DNA from: Clostridium intestinale DSM 6191
GTDB taxonomy: Bacteria > Bacillota > Clostridia > Clostridiales > Clostridiaceae
Direction of reading: 5' to 3'
NCBI RefSeq assembly: GCF_900130055.1
Contig: NZ_FQXU01000020.1
Location: 1-51,989, forward strand
Length of the DNA: 51,989 nucleotides
Part shown: positions 25,841 through 34,388 of the stretch, in pieces
Layout: every line of letters starts with the position of its first letter
Numbering within the stretch: the first letter of the stretch is position 1
Program-made: the position numbers and the translations under genes
The notes under the pieces: generated by a model
Told to the model about the DNA's origin: nothing
What the model saw: the letters and a program-made list of their open reading frames with translations, nothing else
Databases searched by the model: none

Positions 25841-27847
25841 ATGGATGAGATTTTGTTAAAGTTTAATAGAGAAAATCCTATTAGTAAGGAAGAAGAAGTT
25901 GAAATACAAGTTGAAAACAATACGGATGAAAAGCTAGAATACAAGTTCATTTTAGGTAATTTCGGAATATGGACAACCTTAAGAGAATTTTCATCTGAAT
26001 CAGTATATAAATGGATTCCCACGGAAAACGGCAGCTATATTTTCATGGTTCAAGGCAAAAAGAAAGATAGCTCAAAACCCTTTGATTATTTATGTAAGGG
26101 TGAAATTTTAGTTGGGGAAGAAGAAGAAAAAATAATTAAAAATGTATTTGTTAATTCTCACGAGTTACAGGTGGGAGAAAAAATAAGTATAGAAATAGAA
26201 AGTTCTAAAAGACCTGTATTATTTAGATTCTGGAAAAGTGGACAAAGAGGCTGGGAGCTTATAAAAGACTATTCACCAGAAAATAGCTTGATTTTTACTG
26301 CTAGTGAAGAAGGAAATCAAGAGATATTAATAGAGGCCAAGGAGCCAGCATCAGAAAATAACTTCGACGATTTTTATTCAGTAAAATATAAGGTAAATCC
26401 AAGAGCAAAGGTTGAAATATCAAACTTTAGATGTTTAACTCAAGACTTATTATGTGGGGAAGAGTTAAATTTTCAGGTTGAATCTAAGGGTGAAGAAACC
26501 TCCACAATGCTTTATAAGTTTGTAAAAATCAATGAAGAGGGAAAAGCTTTATGTATTCAAGATTATTCCTCCAAAACAATAGTGAGCTTTTCAGAGCAAG
26601 AACCAGGCGAATACAAACTTCTTTGTTTAGCAAAAGATATATATTCAAACAAGGAACATGATGATAGAGCCTTAATGGTTTATACAATAAAAGCCTATAA
26701 ACCTATATTAATAAAAAGCTTCACAACAGATTTAGCTTCACCTCAAGTAAATGGAGCAGCTATTTTATTAAGAGCTTTTGTAGAAGGTGGAAAAAATTTA
26801 TTATATAGATTTAAGATAGATGGAACTTATGGGGAAGACTCTGGATTTATAAAGAACTCAACATATTTATGGAAGAGTAAATCAGAGGGAGAATACAAAA
26901 TAACCCTTTATGTAAAAGATGCAAGTTTTGAAGGTGACTATGAAGACACTGTAGCTATGGAATATTTTATAGATAGAAAAAGTGCCAGAACAATTAAGAT
27001 TACAGATGTAGTTATGGACAAAGATAGCAATTATTTAGTTGGAGTACCTATAAACATAAAAGTGTTAGCTGAAGGTGGATCATCACTAAAATATTCATTT
27101 ACAGTTTTTAAAAACAAAAAAGAAATAGAAAAAGTAAATTATGGAACAGCAAATTGGGTTAACTTTACTCCAGAGGAATCTGGAGAGTATGAAATGGAAA
27201 TACGTGTAAAGGATAAATATTCTCCTAAGGAATATGATTGTCATAGTGTAGTGTACTTTGATATAATAACTTATATACCTGGTAAGATAGATTATATTTT
27301 GTTGCCATCAAAGGAGTTCTACATGGTTGGAGATGATGTTGAGCTCGAGGCAATAGTTCAAAATAGTCAATCAACCCTCATTAATTACATCACAAAAATA
27401 AATGGACATGTAGTTGAAGAGACAGGTTTTATTAAAAATAAAAAGTTGAAATTGACACCTAAAATTCCTGGGAAATATACCTTTGAACTTTATGCCAAAA
27501 ACATAAAATGCCAAGGTGAATATGACACCAAAAAAGAGTTCCACATATATATAAACGACTCTGCACCAATTACTGGAACAAAGATAATTTCTAATAACAT
27601 TAACTTCAAGTTACAAGATGAAATTAACTTTAATGTTGAATGTAAGGGTGGAAAAGATGTATGTTATGAGTTTTATATAATGGAAAGAGGGAATTGGGTT
27701 AGGACTCAAAGTTATAGCAAAAAGTCATATTATAGCTTTAGACCTTTCGTAGCAGGTCAATTTAAGATATTAGTTTTAACAAAAAGTTATTATAAAAAAA
27801 ATGCCTATGAGGATTATGACATCATTGAATTTAAAGTTTCAGAATAA
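25841..27847 (+). CDS. Triple-tyrosine (Y_Y_Y) repeat protein
   Basis: 668 aa from the second in-frame ATG (25841), which is better spaced from GAGGAG than 25835. It contains about seven tandem beta-sandwich repeats of ~90 residues. Each ends with a G-x-Y-x-(IVL)-x(3)-(AV)-K-(DN) strand (for example GEYKLLCLAKDIYS, GEYKITLYVKDASF, GEYEMEIRVKDKYS), the Y_Y_Y/triple-tyrosine motif pattern. There is no signal peptide or membrane helix. It is followed closely by a lytic transglycosylase gene, so it may bind cell-wall material or peptides (inference). Confidence 0.85.
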   Translation: MDEILLKFNRENPISKEEEVEIQVENNTDEKLEYKFILGNFGIWTTLREFSSESVYKWIPTENGSYIFMVQGKKKDSSKPFDYLCKGEILVGEEEEKIIKNVFVNSHELQVGEKISIEIESSKRPVLFRFWKSGQRGWELIKDYSPENSLIFTASEEGNQEILIEAKEPASENNFDDFYSVKYKVNPRAKVEISNFRCLTQDLLCGEELNFQVESKGEETSTMLYKFVKINEEGKALCIQDYSSKTIVSFSEQEPGEYKLLCLAKDIYSNKEHDDRALMVYTIKAYKPILIKSFTTDLASPQVNGAAILLRAFVEGGKNLLYRFKIDGTYGEDSGFIKNSTYLWKSKSEGEYKITLYVKDASFEGDYEDTVAMEYFIDRKSARTIKITDVVMDKDSNYLVGVPINIKVLAEGGSSLKYSFTVFKNKKEIEKVNYGTANWVNFTPEESGEYEMEIRVKDKYSPKEYDCHSVVYFDIITYIPGKIDYILLPSKEFYMVGDDVELEAIVQNSQSTLINYITKINGHVVEETGFIKNKKLKLTPKIPGKYTFELYAKNIKCQGEYDTKKEFHIYINDSAPITGTKIISNNINFKLQDEINFNVECKGGKDVCYEFYIMERGNWVRTQSYSKKSYYSFRPFVAGQFKILVLTKSYYKKNAYEDYDIIEFKVSE

Positions 27848-27887
27848 CTAGACGATAAATAACTATAAAAAATATGGAGAGATGCAT

Positions 27888-28577
27888 ATGAAAATAGAGA
27901 ATACAGAACAAATGTTAGCTATGACCATGATGTCATCCATACTAAAGCAATCAATGGGAAATAGTCAGTCCTTTGACATAATACTTCAAGGATTATTACA
28001 AAGTATGGATAGTAGCAGTAGCGATAGTCAAAGTATACTTAGTGGATTATTAGGAAATCAGCTTGGAGAATCCATAGGTGGAAGCAGTAGTTCATTAAGT
28101 GATTTGAACACTTTAAACTTAAAATCATATTTAAGTCAAGGGGTAGATTCATCCTATAAGGGAACTGATGCTACAAGACTTAGAATAGAAACAGCAGTAA
28201 AAAGTGCTTCTCAAAAGTATGGTGTAGATGAAAACTTAATTAGAGCAGTTATAAAGCAAGAATCTGATTTTAATCCTAAGGTAGTTTCAAGCGCTGGAGC
28301 ACAAGGACTTATGCAGCTTATGCCATTTAATTCAGAAGCATATGGACTATCAAATCCATATGATATTGAAGGTAACATAAATGTTGGTACTCAAATGCTT
28401 AAAAAACTTCTAGATAGATATGGAAATTTAGATATGGCTTTGATGGGATATAACGCAGGGGAAGGAACCATGGCAAAAAGAGGAGTAACCTCACCAAGCG
28501 ATTTATACAAGATGCCAGCAGAAACAAGAAATTATGTAGTTAAAGTAACGAATTATTATAGAAATGGAATATCTTAA
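27888..28577 (+). CDS. Lytic transglycosylase (SLT domain)
   Basis: 229 aa from ATG 27888 (GGAGAG six bases upstream; the ATG at 27882 is too close). Residues ~95-229 are an SLT/GH23 domain: LIRAVIKQESDFNP holds the catalytic Glu125, then SSAGAQGLMQLMP and YNAGEGTMAKRG. Residues 1-90 are Ser/Gly/Gln-rich and lack a signal peptide, as in several clostridial SLT proteins. It cleaves peptidoglycan glycan strands. It probably forms an operon with the Y_Y_Y gene 40 bp upstream. Confidence 0.92.
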   Translation: MKIENTEQMLAMTMMSSILKQSMGNSQSFDIILQGLLQSMDSSSSDSQSILSGLLGNQLGESIGGSSSSLSDLNTLNLKSYLSQGVDSSYKGTDATRLRIETAVKSASQKYGVDENLIRAVIKQESDFNPKVVSSAGAQGLMQLMPFNSEAYGLSNPYDIEGNINVGTQMLKKLLDRYGNLDMALMGYNAGEGTMAKRGVTSPSDLYKMPAETRNYVVKVTNYYRNGIS

Positions 28578-28586
28578 AGGCTATTA

Positions 28587-28619
28587 GGCTAGTACAAATT
28601 ATTGTACTAGCCATTTTTT
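28587..28619 (+). terminator. Terminator after the transglycosylase gene
   Basis: An 11-bp perfect stem (28587-28597 with 28602-28612) and a T run to 28619. Confidence 0.95.
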
Positions 28620-28629
28620 ATTGCACAAA

Positions 28630-28717
28630 TAATTAGATAATTATCTAAACAACTAATTACTTGATTATCTAAGTATTTAATTAACTAATTACTTAAGTAT
28701 CTAATTACTTAATTATT
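28630..28717. repeat. Degenerate octamer array, consensus TAATTACT/TAATTATC
   Basis: Eleven consecutive 8-bp units in strict phase: TAATTAGA, TAATTATC, TAAACAAC, TAATTACT, TGATTATC, TAAGTATT, TAATTAAC, TAATTACT, TAAGTATC, TAATTACT, TAATTATT. All begin with T and nearly all with TAA. The array lies ~110 bp before a ribbon-helix-helix gene, as the GTTGAATG array does before its paralog. The octamer text differs, so it is not a copy of the first array. Confidence 0.85.
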
Positions 28718-28755
28718 ACCGTAGTTATGGGAGTACGGTGATACTTAGATAATTA
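28718..28755. promoter_or_regulatory. Inverted end of the octamer array
   Basis: ACCGTA (28718-28723) and TACGGT (28734-28739) form an inverted repeat. Beyond it two octamers occur in reverse orientation and in phase: GATACTTA (28740-28747) and GATAATTA (28748-28755), the complements of TAAGTATC and TAATTATC. The array thus folds back on itself as an imperfect hairpin or two-sided operator in front of the 28829 gene. Confidence 0.75.
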
Positions 28756-28828
28756 GGTACAATTTTTATTCATTATCTTAGCTTTAAAACCATATAGTAT
28801 TAGAGTTAAAGAAAGAGAGGTTGAGAGC

Positions 28829-29011
28829 ATGAATAAAAATGAAAATGAGCCTTTTGATGTAAAAAAGACCTTTAATATCAGAAGATCCACAGCAGAAATG
28901 ATAATAGAATTGAAATTAATTCATCCTAACATAAATATTAGATATAATATATTAATCGATGAAGCTATAAGACATTATTATGAACATATCAAAGAAAAAG
29001 GCGGATTTTAG
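28829..29011 (+). CDS. Small ribbon-helix-helix protein
   Basis: 60 aa with AGAGAGGTTGAG before the ATG. The layout is Arc-like: a strand (KKTFNIRRS), a helix (TAEMIIELKLIHP), a turn (NINIRYN), and a helix (ILIDEAIRHYYEHIKEK). It is a paralog of the C-terminal domain of the 198-587 protein (~40% identity by eye). Both are preceded by 8-bp arrays, so a DNA-binding role on its own upstream array is likely (inference). It is followed 54 bp later by ynfA. Confidence 0.75.
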   Translation: MNKNENEPFDVKKTFNIRRSTAEMIIELKLIHPNINIRYNILIDEAIRHYYEHIKEKGGF

Positions 29012-29065
29012 AGAGGATAAATGATAGAATATTAGATATTAAATTACAGAAATGAGGGAGCTAGC

Positions 29066-29401
29066 TTGGAATTTATAAAATCAATATTCTATTTTATAGT
29101 GGCAGGTGTATTTGAGATTGGCGGGGGTTACCTTGTATGGTTATGGCTTCGTGAGGGGAGAAGCTTTTTATATGGAGTAGCTGGAGCCGTAGTATTAATT
29201 TTGTATGGAGTCATACCAACATTACAGCCTCCAAACTCTAATTTTGGAAGAGTGTATGCAACATATGGAGGAATATTTATTGTTTTATCTATATTATGGG
29301 GATGGAAGGTTGATAAGGTAGTTCCAGATAAATTTGATTTGATTGGAGGAGCAATAGCCTTAGTAGGAGCCCTTATAATAATTTACGCACCTCGTAATTA
29401 A
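29066..29401 (+). CDS. YnfA-family (UPF0060) small membrane protein
   Basis: 111 aa from a TTG with GAGGGAG upstream. There are four membrane helices; [31 protein letters not shown] and [21 protein letters not shown] are invariant segments of the YnfA family, which is related in fold to SMR efflux pumps. Its transport substrate is not established. Confidence 0.93.
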   Translation: MEFIKSIFYFIVAGVFEIGGGYLVWLWLREGRSFLYGVAGAVVLILYGVIPTLQPPNSNFGRVYATYGGIFIVLSILWGWKVDKVVPDKFDLIGGAIALVGALIIIYAPRN

Positions 29402-29460
29402 ATTCTCTACACCACGTAATTAAGTTCTTTACACCTAGAAATTAAATTCGGACACTGTGA
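29396..29460. repeat. Three degenerate 22-bp repeats at the end of ynfA
   Basis: Units start AATTAAATTCTCTACACC (29396), AATTAAGTTCTTTACACC (29418) and AATTAAATTCGGACAC (29440). The first overlaps the ynfA stop codon. The rest of the gap to 29680 is AT-rich, with no gene seen. The origin is unknown; a decayed insertion-sequence end is possible. Confidence 0.6.
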
Positions 29461-29680
29461 AAAAAATAGTTATATGTGATAAATTTAGTTAATTTCATAA
29501 TATATAAACTTAATAAGCCGTTTACATTAGAAATATATCAATTTTTCTATTTTGAAGCAGTTTATAATTGAAGAATTTTAAATTTGAAGTATCATATTAT
29601 CATGGGATTTTTATAAATAAAAGTAGTATAAGTGTAGGACTGGGGTTTATTGTATACAATGCTTTAAGGGAGATGATAAT

Positions 29681-30916
29681 ATGGATATAAAATTAGATGT
29701 ATTAGAAAATATAATAGAACAAAAAGACATTGAAGTACATTATCAACCTATTGTATCAATAAGAAAAAAAACAGTTATCGGATTAGAAGGGTTAAGTAGA
29801 GGTGTTTTTGAAAATGAATTAATAGATCCACTTACTCTATTTAAAAAGGCATCAAAAGAAAAACTAAATGTTCAGTTAGATAGGATATGTAGAGAAAAGG
29901 TTGCAGAAGGGTTTAAAGATATTTATAAAAAGAATAAGGACTTATTGCTTTTTATGAATATTGATATATCAACTATGACTAACGAAACTGTAGGGTCAGG
30001 ATTTTTGATAAATTTGGTTCAGGAATGTCAAATAAGGCCTGAGAGTGTAGTTTTAGAGTTTGTTGAATCTAAAGTTAGTGACGTAGAGGCTTTAAAAAGA
30101 TTTGTGGATTCTTATAGAAGTTATGGATTTTTAATAGCATTAGATGATGTTGGGTCAGGGCACTCTAACTTAGATAGGATTGCAATCGCGCAACCTGATA
30201 TTGTGAAAATTGACGGAGTAATTGTAAGGGATATCCACCTAGATTATTATAAACAAGAGGTGTTTAAATCTTTGGTGAGCCTTTCAAAAAATTTAGGTGC
30301 AACAGTTGCAGCTGAGGGAGTAGAGAATGAAGAGGAAGCCTTAAAAGTTATGGAACTTGGTGCAGATATGCTACAAGGATTCTATTTTTCAAAGGCACAG
30401 CCTATATCATCTGGCATATTAAAAAATTCTAATTATTCAATAAAAAAAATTTCTAATAATTATTCGGATTATATGACTGGTAAAGTGAATGATGAAAAAA
30501 ATAAGCTAGTAGAATATGAAATAGTTATAAAAGAAGTATTGCACAAACTTTCTTTAGCTGAAGAAAAAAGATTTGATTTTACTTTATTAGATATAGTTAA
30601 TAATTATAGAATATTTGAGTGTTTATATATACTTGATTCTAGAGGAATTCAAGTATCGGATTCAGCCACAACATACAATCACTTTCTAAAGCATAAGAGT
30701 TTGATATTTCATTCATCTAAAAAGGGTGAAAATCATTCTTTTAAAAAATATTATTATTTTTTAAAGATAATGAAATTAAGTAAATATATGACGGAGCCGT
30801 ATATCTCAGTTGCGACAGGAAGTTTGTGTGTAACTATGTCTTGTATATTTAAAAATATTGAGAATAAAAAATATATATTATGTTTAGATTTAAATCCAGA
30901 TAGTATATATATTTAA
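29681..30916 (+). CDS. EAL-domain cyclic-di-GMP phosphodiesterase
   Basis: 411 aa. Residues ~10-250 are an EAL domain with the full metal and catalytic set: EGL (36-38), Asn93, Glu126, DD (155-156), Lys176, Asp178, Glu212 and Q232-G233. It should hydrolyse c-di-GMP to pGpG. Residues ~290-411 form a C-terminal domain resembling the sensory part of YkuI-type proteins (VNNYRIFECLYILDSRGIQVSD), probably ligand-binding. No transmembrane helix is seen, so it is cytosolic. It stands alone and ends at a strong shared terminator. Confidence 0.9.
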   Translation: MDIKLDVLENIIEQKDIEVHYQPIVSIRKKTVIGLEGLSRGVFENELIDPLTLFKKASKEKLNVQLDRICREKVAEGFKDIYKKNKDLLLFMNIDISTMTNETVGSGFLINLVQECQIRPESVVLEFVESKVSDVEALKRFVDSYRSYGFLIALDDVGSGHSNLDRIAIAQPDIVKIDGVIVRDIHLDYYKQEVFKSLVSLSKNLGATVAAEGVENEEEALKVMELGADMLQGFYFSKAQPISSGILKNSNYSIKKISNNYSDYMTGKVNDEKNKLVEYEIVIKEVLHKLSLAEEKRFDFTLLDIVNNYRIFECLYILDSRGIQVSDSATTYNHFLKHKSLIFHSSKKGENHSFKKYYYFLKIMKLSKYMTEPYISVATGSLCVTMSCIFKNIENKKYILCLDLNPDSIYI

Positions 30917-30953
30917 AATACTCTCCATACCAATTTGGTATGGAGAGTATTTT
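30915..30953. terminator. Bidirectional terminator between EAL gene and Mo-sensor gene
   Basis: A perfect 18-bp stem (30915-30932 with 30936-30953) and a 3-nt loop, overlapping the stop codons of both convergent genes. A-rich and T-rich flanks make it work in both directions. Confidence 0.95.
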
Positions 30954-31920
30954 AAATTTCAGCAATTATTTTACCAGTTTCAGAAATATCATAGCCACCA
31001 ATTCCTTGAATTTCTAGTTTAAATTCCTTTGAATTAATTATGTCTATGAGAGTTTGAAAGACAGGATTATCGAGATCTTCCTTTTTAATTATTAAATCAT
31101 AATTTTCTTTTTGTATTGGTATAAATTCAATACCATCTACTTGAAGAGCAGTTTTTTCATTTCCTATACCTACATCTGCAGCACCTCTAGCTACAGCACT
31201 TGCAATAGCAAGATGTGATAACTCCTCTTGTTCATATCCTTGAATAGATTTAGAAGGTATATTTAGATTTCTTAAGTGTTCATCAATAAGAACTCTAACG
31301 CCGCAACCACGCTCTCTATTTACCATTTTAATATTAGATTTAGTCAAATCACTCCAAGAAGTTATATTTTTGGGATTGCCTTTCGCTACATAAAAACCTT
31401 CCATGCGGCAAACTAAGTGTATTATTATGCAAGGAATGCCTGGAAGTAATCTTCTGACATAAGGTATGTTATATTTTTTAGTTTCTCCATCCCACAAATG
31501 AGCTGAGGCTACTGTAACATTTCCCTTATAGAGTTCTACTAAGCCGTTATAGCTCCCTGTGTAATATCTAAAAGCTTGAGTGCCATTAGGATGCATATCT
31601 AAATATCTTGTCAAAATATCTAATATCATATCTTGCCCGCAGATTATAAAACCATCCTTTAATTTTGAAGTATTATGAAGATTTTTAGGTGAAGTTTTTT
31701 CGTAAGAAACATTAGAAGTAGATTGAAATTCGGTGGTATGAACTTTATTAGATCTGCTTTTATTTTTATAATACTCAATATCATTTAAATCAATACGAAC
31801 TTTTCTACCTACACGATAAGAGGGTAATTCACCTCTTTTTATAAATTCATAAACTGTATTTTTTGAAACACCAAGAATATCAGCGGCTTCTTTTGTAGAA
31901 AGTGATCTATTTTCAGTCAT
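30952..31920 (-). CDS. HTH–molybdate-binding-domain transcriptional regulator
   Basis: 322 aa. Residues 7-52 are an excisionase/MerR-type helix-turn-helix (STKEAADILGVSKNTVYEFIKRGELP, then VGRKVRIDLNDIEYY). Residues ~90-320 are a PBP-like domain of PF12727/COG1910, the molybdate-binding family: GSYNGLVELYKGNVTVASAHLWD, YNIPYVRRLLPG, VNRERGCGVRVLIDEHL, GYEQEELSHLAIASAVARGAADVGIG. It lacks a signal peptide, so it acts in the cytosol as a one-component sensor. It is divergent from anfO and next to a Mo-free nitrogenase, so it most likely represses anf genes when molybdate is present (inference). The effector could instead be tungstate or another oxyanion. Confidence 0.9.
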   Translation of the reverse strand: MTENRSLSTKEAADILGVSKNTVYEFIKRGELPSYRVGRKVRIDLNDIEYYKNKSRSNKVHTTEFQSTSNVSYEKTSPKNLHNTSKLKDGFIICGQDMILDILTRYLDMHPNGTQAFRYYTGSYNGLVELYKGNVTVASAHLWDGETKKYNIPYVRRLLPGIPCIIIHLVCRMEGFYVAKGNPKNITSWSDLTKSNIKMVNRERGCGVRVLIDEHLRNLNIPSKSIQGYEQEELSHLAIASAVARGAADVGIGNEKTALQVDGIEFIPIQKENYDLIIKKEDLDNPVFQTLIDIINSKEFKLEIQGIGGYDISETGKIIAEI

Positions 31921-32069
31921 AAAGTTTATCCACCTTTCAAAATAAAATAGTAAAATCAGTTACTTAAAGTATATTATAAGTTACATTGATGAAAAGTAAA
32001 ACAAGCTAAGTTATAAATTTATTATGTTATAAATATGGAAATTGTTATTAAGATAAATGATTGAATTAA

Positions 32070-32081
32070 TATAGAAAACGA
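32070..32081 (+). promoter_or_regulatory. Shared anf upstream element, anfO copy
   Basis: TATAGAAAACGA. With its left flank it matches the anfH copy at 33037 as AATTNNTATAGAAAACGA (16 of 18 bases). It is 127 bp before the anfO start. It is a candidate activator or repressor site, or part of a common promoter. Confidence 0.55.
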
Positions 32082-32121
32082 GTAAATTGTGTGAGTAATT
32101 ATTAATATATAAAAAAGCAGG

Positions 32122-32139
32122 ACAATAGCTTGCTATTGT
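32122..32139. promoter_or_regulatory. 18-bp palindrome upstream of anfO
   Basis: ACAATAGC-TT-GCTATTGT, with perfect 8-bp arms and a 2-bp centre. The loop is too short for RNA, so it reads as a dimeric protein site in the divergent space between the Mo-sensor regulator gene and anfO. Confidence 0.6.
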
Positions 32140-32207
32140 TGTAGGAATACAATAGAGGGATTAAAATTTTTATAAGGTTAACTATTAAATTATATGGAGG
32201 GATAAGG

Positions 32208-32813
32208 ATGAAAATAGCAGTATTAGTGAATGAATATGAAAAAAGTATATCTTCCCTTGAAGATGGCATTATTAAAGTTTATTCTAAAGATAGTAGTGGT
32301 GCCTGGGAAGTTGAAAAAGAGCTTTCGTATAGGATAAATAATCAATCTAGTACAGTGGCTTTGCATAAAATGATGGCTGAAATACTCGAAGATCTTGGTG
32401 AGTGCAGGAATTTTGCTGCACTAGAAATTAAGGGAATGCTATTTACTTTTTTAGATGGATACAATTTTAATATGTGGAGAATGAGTGGAGCACCTGAAGA
32501 ATTTTTAGATTATATTTATGAAAAAGAGAAGGAAATAGCAATTAGTACTCCGGAGGTAGTGCCTAATATGTTACCTATTGATATGGGAGATGGATGTTAC
32601 TTTATTGATTTGAAAAAAGCCATAGAAAATGATGAGAAAACTACATCTAAAAAGATATTGCTTCCTTTTTTAAGAAACAGCTCCTTTAAAAATTTGAAAA
32701 TATTCTGTGATCATATTCCACGTTGGTTTAAGTCAGAATTTGATAATTTAAATTTATCTTTTAATCAAGAAGAAAGCAATAAAGGAATTGAGGTTACAGT
32801 ATATCATAATTAG
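32208..32813 (+). CDS. anfO: Iron-only nitrogenase accessory protein AnfO
   Basis: 201 aa with GGAGGGATAAGG before the ATG. The start MKIAVLVNEYEKSISSLEDGIIKVYSKDSSGAWEVEKEL and the segment FAALEIKGMLFTFLDGYNFNMWRMSG fit the AnfO family (PF09582), known only with Fe-only nitrogenases and needed for diazotrophic growth by that enzyme in Azotobacter; its molecular role is unknown. Here it lies before anfH and has its own terminator, whereas in Azotobacter it follows anfK. It carries the same upstream element as anfH. Confidence 0.82.
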   Translation: MKIAVLVNEYEKSISSLEDGIIKVYSKDSSGAWEVEKELSYRINNQSSTVALHKMMAEILEDLGECRNFAALEIKGMLFTFLDGYNFNMWRMSGAPEEFLDYIYEKEKEIAISTPEVVPNMLPIDMGDGCYFIDLKKAIENDEKTTSKKILLPFLRNSSFKNLKIFCDHIPRWFKSEFDNLNLSFNQEESNKGIEVTVYHN

Positions 32814-32833
32814 GATATTTAGATATAGCATAA

Positions 32834-32869
32834 GAAACTGTCAAAATAATTTATGATAGTTTCTTTTTT
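32834..32869 (+). terminator. Terminator after anfO
   Basis: GAAACTGTCA (32834-32843) pairs with TGATAGTTTC (32854-32863), with one G-U, then TTTTTT. It makes anfO a separate transcript from anfHDGK. Confidence 0.92.
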
Positions 32870-33036
32870 ATTAAAGAAAATAAATTAGTTTATTGAACAT
32901 ATATGAATTTGTGTGAATTTGGTTATAAAAAAGTGAAATAGTGGATTTATATATAAATTAGAACAAATACATATGGGCATTTTAAAAACTTGGGTATTAA
33001 TAATGAAATATTAATGTACGTACAATGATAAATTCG

Positions 33037-33048
33037 TATAGAAAACGA
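33037..33048 (+). promoter_or_regulatory. Shared anf upstream element, anfH copy
   Basis: TATAGAAAACGA, preceded by AATTCG, matching the anfO copy at 32070. It is 487 bp before the anfH start, so if it marks the promoter the anfH leader is very long. No sigma-54 -24/-12 pattern was found anywhere in 32870-33534. Confidence 0.55.
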
Positions 33049-33112
33049 ACTCAAAAAGACTTGTATTTATAAATGTGTTAAAAAAGTTTTTAGAATTTAT
33101 CAATTATTGTGT

Positions 33113-33142
33113 TATACCTATATTAATTTTACTATAGGTATA
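33113..33142. promoter_or_regulatory. 30-bp inverted repeat in the anfH leader
   Basis: TATACCTATA (33113-33122), 10-bp spacer, TATAGGTATA (33133-33142): perfect 10-bp arms. Arm and spacer lengths put half-sites two helical turns apart, as for a dimeric regulator. It is a candidate operator for the molybdate-sensing regulator. Confidence 0.6.
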
Positions 33143-33169
33143 TAAATTTAATTAATTTTGTAGATTTTC

Positions 33170-33202
33170 AAACTTTATAACACCACGAATGTTTTAAAGT
33201 TT
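33170..33202 (+). promoter_or_regulatory. anfH leader hairpin 1 (loop CCACGAA)
   Basis: A 13-nt stem, 33170-33182 with 33190-33202: 12 of 13 pairs, with one T-T mismatch. The loop is CCACGAA (33183-33189), closed by an A-T pair. The stem sequence is unrelated to hairpin 2, but the loop and closing pair are identical. Confidence 0.8.
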
Positions 33203-33334
33203 AATTTCTAAATAATATGACTTCTTGGGTGGCTTAAAATTGATAAACTTTATGCTTTATGAAATGCTAATTTTTATTTAGGAGGGGGATGATCAATAAT
33301 AGGACATTGTGATGGTTTTTTAGACAAAAATAAA

Positions 33335-33365
33335 ACTTCATAGATACCACGAATATCTATGAAGT
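33335..33365 (+). promoter_or_regulatory. anfH leader hairpin 2 (loop CCACGAA)
   Basis: A perfect 12-bp stem (33335-33346 with 33354-33365). Its loop CCACGAA (33347-33353) is the same as hairpin 1. It ends 169 bp before the anfH ATG and has no T run after it, so it is not an intrinsic terminator by itself. An AGGAGGGGG at 33280 between the hairpins precedes only a 7-codon frame at 33289, too close to be a good start. Confidence 0.8.
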
Positions 33366-33489
33366 ATGGCTAATCTTATTTACTTGTGACATCAAGCTTA
33401 TTTAATTCGCCTAATTTTATTATAACGATTTAATTAGGGTATTTCAAGAATTTTAAATAAGCAATAATAAGTTTAATGAATTTAAATGA

Positions 33490-34362
<873 letters not shown>

Positions 34363-34388
34363 TTATTTGTTTGATAATATTATCATAA

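Noticed and set aside
33289-33312. Seven-codon leader peptide after AGGAGGGGG
   Set aside because: The ribosome site is only 2 nt from the ATG, and the sequence shows no regulatory codon pattern.
33170-33365. ANTAR two-hairpin antitermination target
   Set aside because: The loops are 7 nt (CCACGAA) and lack A1 and G4 of the ANTAR hexaloop; the hairpins are 130 bp apart and no terminator overlaps the second.
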